This document shows positions 5,810-6,631 of a stretch of 6,631 nt of DNA, one piece after another. Both the position numbers and the translations under genes were made by a program. The notes under the pieces were generated by a model that made no database searches, was not told where the DNA came from, and saw only the letters and a program-made list of their open reading frames with translations. The first letter of the stretch is position 1; each line of letters starts with the position of its first letter. Origin of the DNA: Actinobacteria bacterium UBA5976. Its GTDB lineage: Bacteria > Actinomycetota > Actinomycetes > S36-B12 > UBA5976. Where the stretch lies: positions 1 to 6,631 of the forward strand of contig DJBM01000071.1 of NCBI GenBank assembly GCA_002430405.1, written 5' to 3'.

Positions 5810-6567
5810 ATTTAACTACTGCAAATGACGCGCCAAGCATTTCGGCGCGTCATTTGTGTGTCTCATTTAATGATGTCTCAATTTTGAGCGACATAGATTT
5901 AGATTTTTTCGCTGGCACCACAATTGCAGTTCTCGGAGCAAACGGCAGTGGCAAAACCACAATGATAAAAGCGATGCTCGGTCTATTGCCTCGACACGAG
6001 GGCTCGGTAGAAATACATGGTCAAAGTATTGAGGAATTCAAAGACTGGCATCGCATCGCCTATGTTCCCCAGAAACTAATTAACTCCGCAACAGTTCCAG
6101 TGTCAGTTTTTGAAACTGTGAGTTCAGCCCTGGTCTACCCTCGAAAAAAGATTTCTAATAAAAACAAGAAGTTGGCAGTTACCGCAGCGTTGACTCAAGT
6201 TGGTTTACAGGATCGTGCCAAAGATCGCTTAGATGAGCTTTCCGATGGTCAACAGCGACGTGTGTTATTGGCGCGTGCGCTTGCTACCAAAGCTGATATT
6301 TACGTTTTAGATGAGCCAACTGCCGGTGTGGATTCGCAGAATCAAGAAATGCTCGTAACTGCCGTTCGTGGCCTGGTAGAAAAAGGTGCCTGCGTAATCA
6401 TGATTACGCATGAATTAGGGATCTTCGAGGAAGATGTTGATCGGGTTATCGTCTTATCAGATGGTGGGGTCAGTTTCGATGGACCCGTTGCGAAACTTCC
6501 GGCGCAACTAGAAAATTCTCATCACAGTCATCCGCACTCAAAGCTGTCGCATTTGATGGAGTCCTAA
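5806..6567 (+). CDS. znuC: Zinc ABC transporter ATP-binding protein
   Basis: The cytoplasmic ATPase that powers the zinc importer. It begins with GTG within the znuA stop (GTGA overlap), with AAGGGG 11 nt upstream, so the two genes are translationally coupled. Walker A is GANGSGKT (44-51), the Q-loop glutamine is Q89 (YVPQK), the signature is LSDGQ (145-149), Walker B with catalytic Glu is IYVLDE (165-170), the D-loop is around 174-176, and the switch histidine is H202. The length of 253 residues is normal. The signature has Asp in place of the usual second Gly. The last 18 residues hold five His (239, 240, 242, 244, 249), a possible metal-binding tail not needed for the ATPase core. Both features should be tolerated by the fold. 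The manganese or iron homologues of the family are the alternative, but znuA's ligands favour zinc. Confidence 0.94.
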   Translation: MNLTTANDAPSISARHLCVSFNDVSILSDIDLDFFAGTTIAVLGANGSGKTTMIKAMLGLLPRHEGSVEIHGQSIEEFKDWHRIAYVPQKLINSATVPVSVFETVSSALVYPRKKISNKNKKLAVTAALTQVGLQDRAKDRLDELSDGQQRRVLLARALATKADIYVLDEPTAGVDSQNQEMLVTAVRGLVEKGACVIMITHELGIFEEDVDRVIVLSDGGVSFDGPVAKLPAQLENSHHSHPHSKLSHLMES

Positions 6568-6631
6568 TGCTGGCCTATGAATTTATGCAGCGCGCACTTA
6601 TTGCCGCAGTGATCGTTGGATTAGTTTCCCC
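6567..6631 (+). CDS. znuB: Zinc ABC transporter permease, N-terminal fragment cut by the window end
   Basis: The first 21 codons, beginning MLAYEFMQRALIAA and running on to VGLVS, match the start of the ABC-3 family permeases (ZnuB/MntB type), which form the membrane channel of the importer. A hydrophobic segment, the first transmembrane helix, begins at about residue 10. The ATG shares one base with the znuC stop (TAATG), and GGAG at 6558-6561 lies 5 nt upstream, so it continues the operon. Only the window edge truncates it; nothing suggests a broken gene. Confidence 0.85.
   Translation, partial: MLAYEFMQRALIAAVIVGLVS

Overview
This window looks like a piece of a free-living actinobacterial chromosome of moderate GC content. 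It carries an E. coli-type (about 447-residue family) argininosuccinate synthase N-terminal region, a Pseudomonas-like ornithine cyclodeaminase, a lipoprotein-type zinc-binding protein and tightly packed genes with one 1-nt and one 4-nt overlap. Streamlined freshwater or marine Actinobacteria (for example Nanopelagicales) are a reasonable guess from composition and gene style. That placement is an inference; the sequence contains no taxonomic marker such as rRNA.

Left and centre (about 27-4714, minus strand): five genes read leftward in the order ornithine cyclodeaminase, class I aminotransferase, D-2-hydroxyacid dehydrogenase (glyoxylate/hydroxypyruvate reductase-like), GNAT acetyltransferase and argininosuccinate synthase. 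The last four are nearly abutting (0, 3 and 27 nt apart) and probably co-transcribed. About 113 nt separate the cyclodeaminase stop from the preferred aminotransferase start. The set suggests handling of ornithine, arginine and proline nitrogen plus interconversion of 2-amino, 2-oxo and 2-hydroxy acids. The argG gene is abnormal: it follows its family to about residue 255, then switches at position about 90-95 into very AT-rich DNA (about 18% GC over the first 90 bases) and stops after about 21 unrelated residues. It lacks roughly the last 190 residues of the family.

Right (4850-6631, plus strand): a zinc-type ABC importer operon, znuA (lipoprotein), znuC (ATPase) and the first 21 codons of znuB (permease, cut by the window end). 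The genes overlap by 4 and 1 nt. The 135-nt divergent gap between the two operons is the most information-rich noncoding stretch. It holds a sigma-A-like promoter whose -35 region lies inside a perfect 7-1-7 Fur/Zur-type palindrome. A second half-perfect box lies 32 bp downstream over the znuA start. On the opposite strand there is a possible 10-codon leader ORF with its own Shine-Dalgarno sequence, built over three TAGGC repeats at an 8-nt period.

No rRNA, tRNA, CRISPR array, insertion sequence or convincing terminator was seen, and no gene-free stretch exceeds 300 bases. I did not find an obviously new multi-gene system. The points most worth a second look are the broken or chimeric argG end and the divergent regulatory region.
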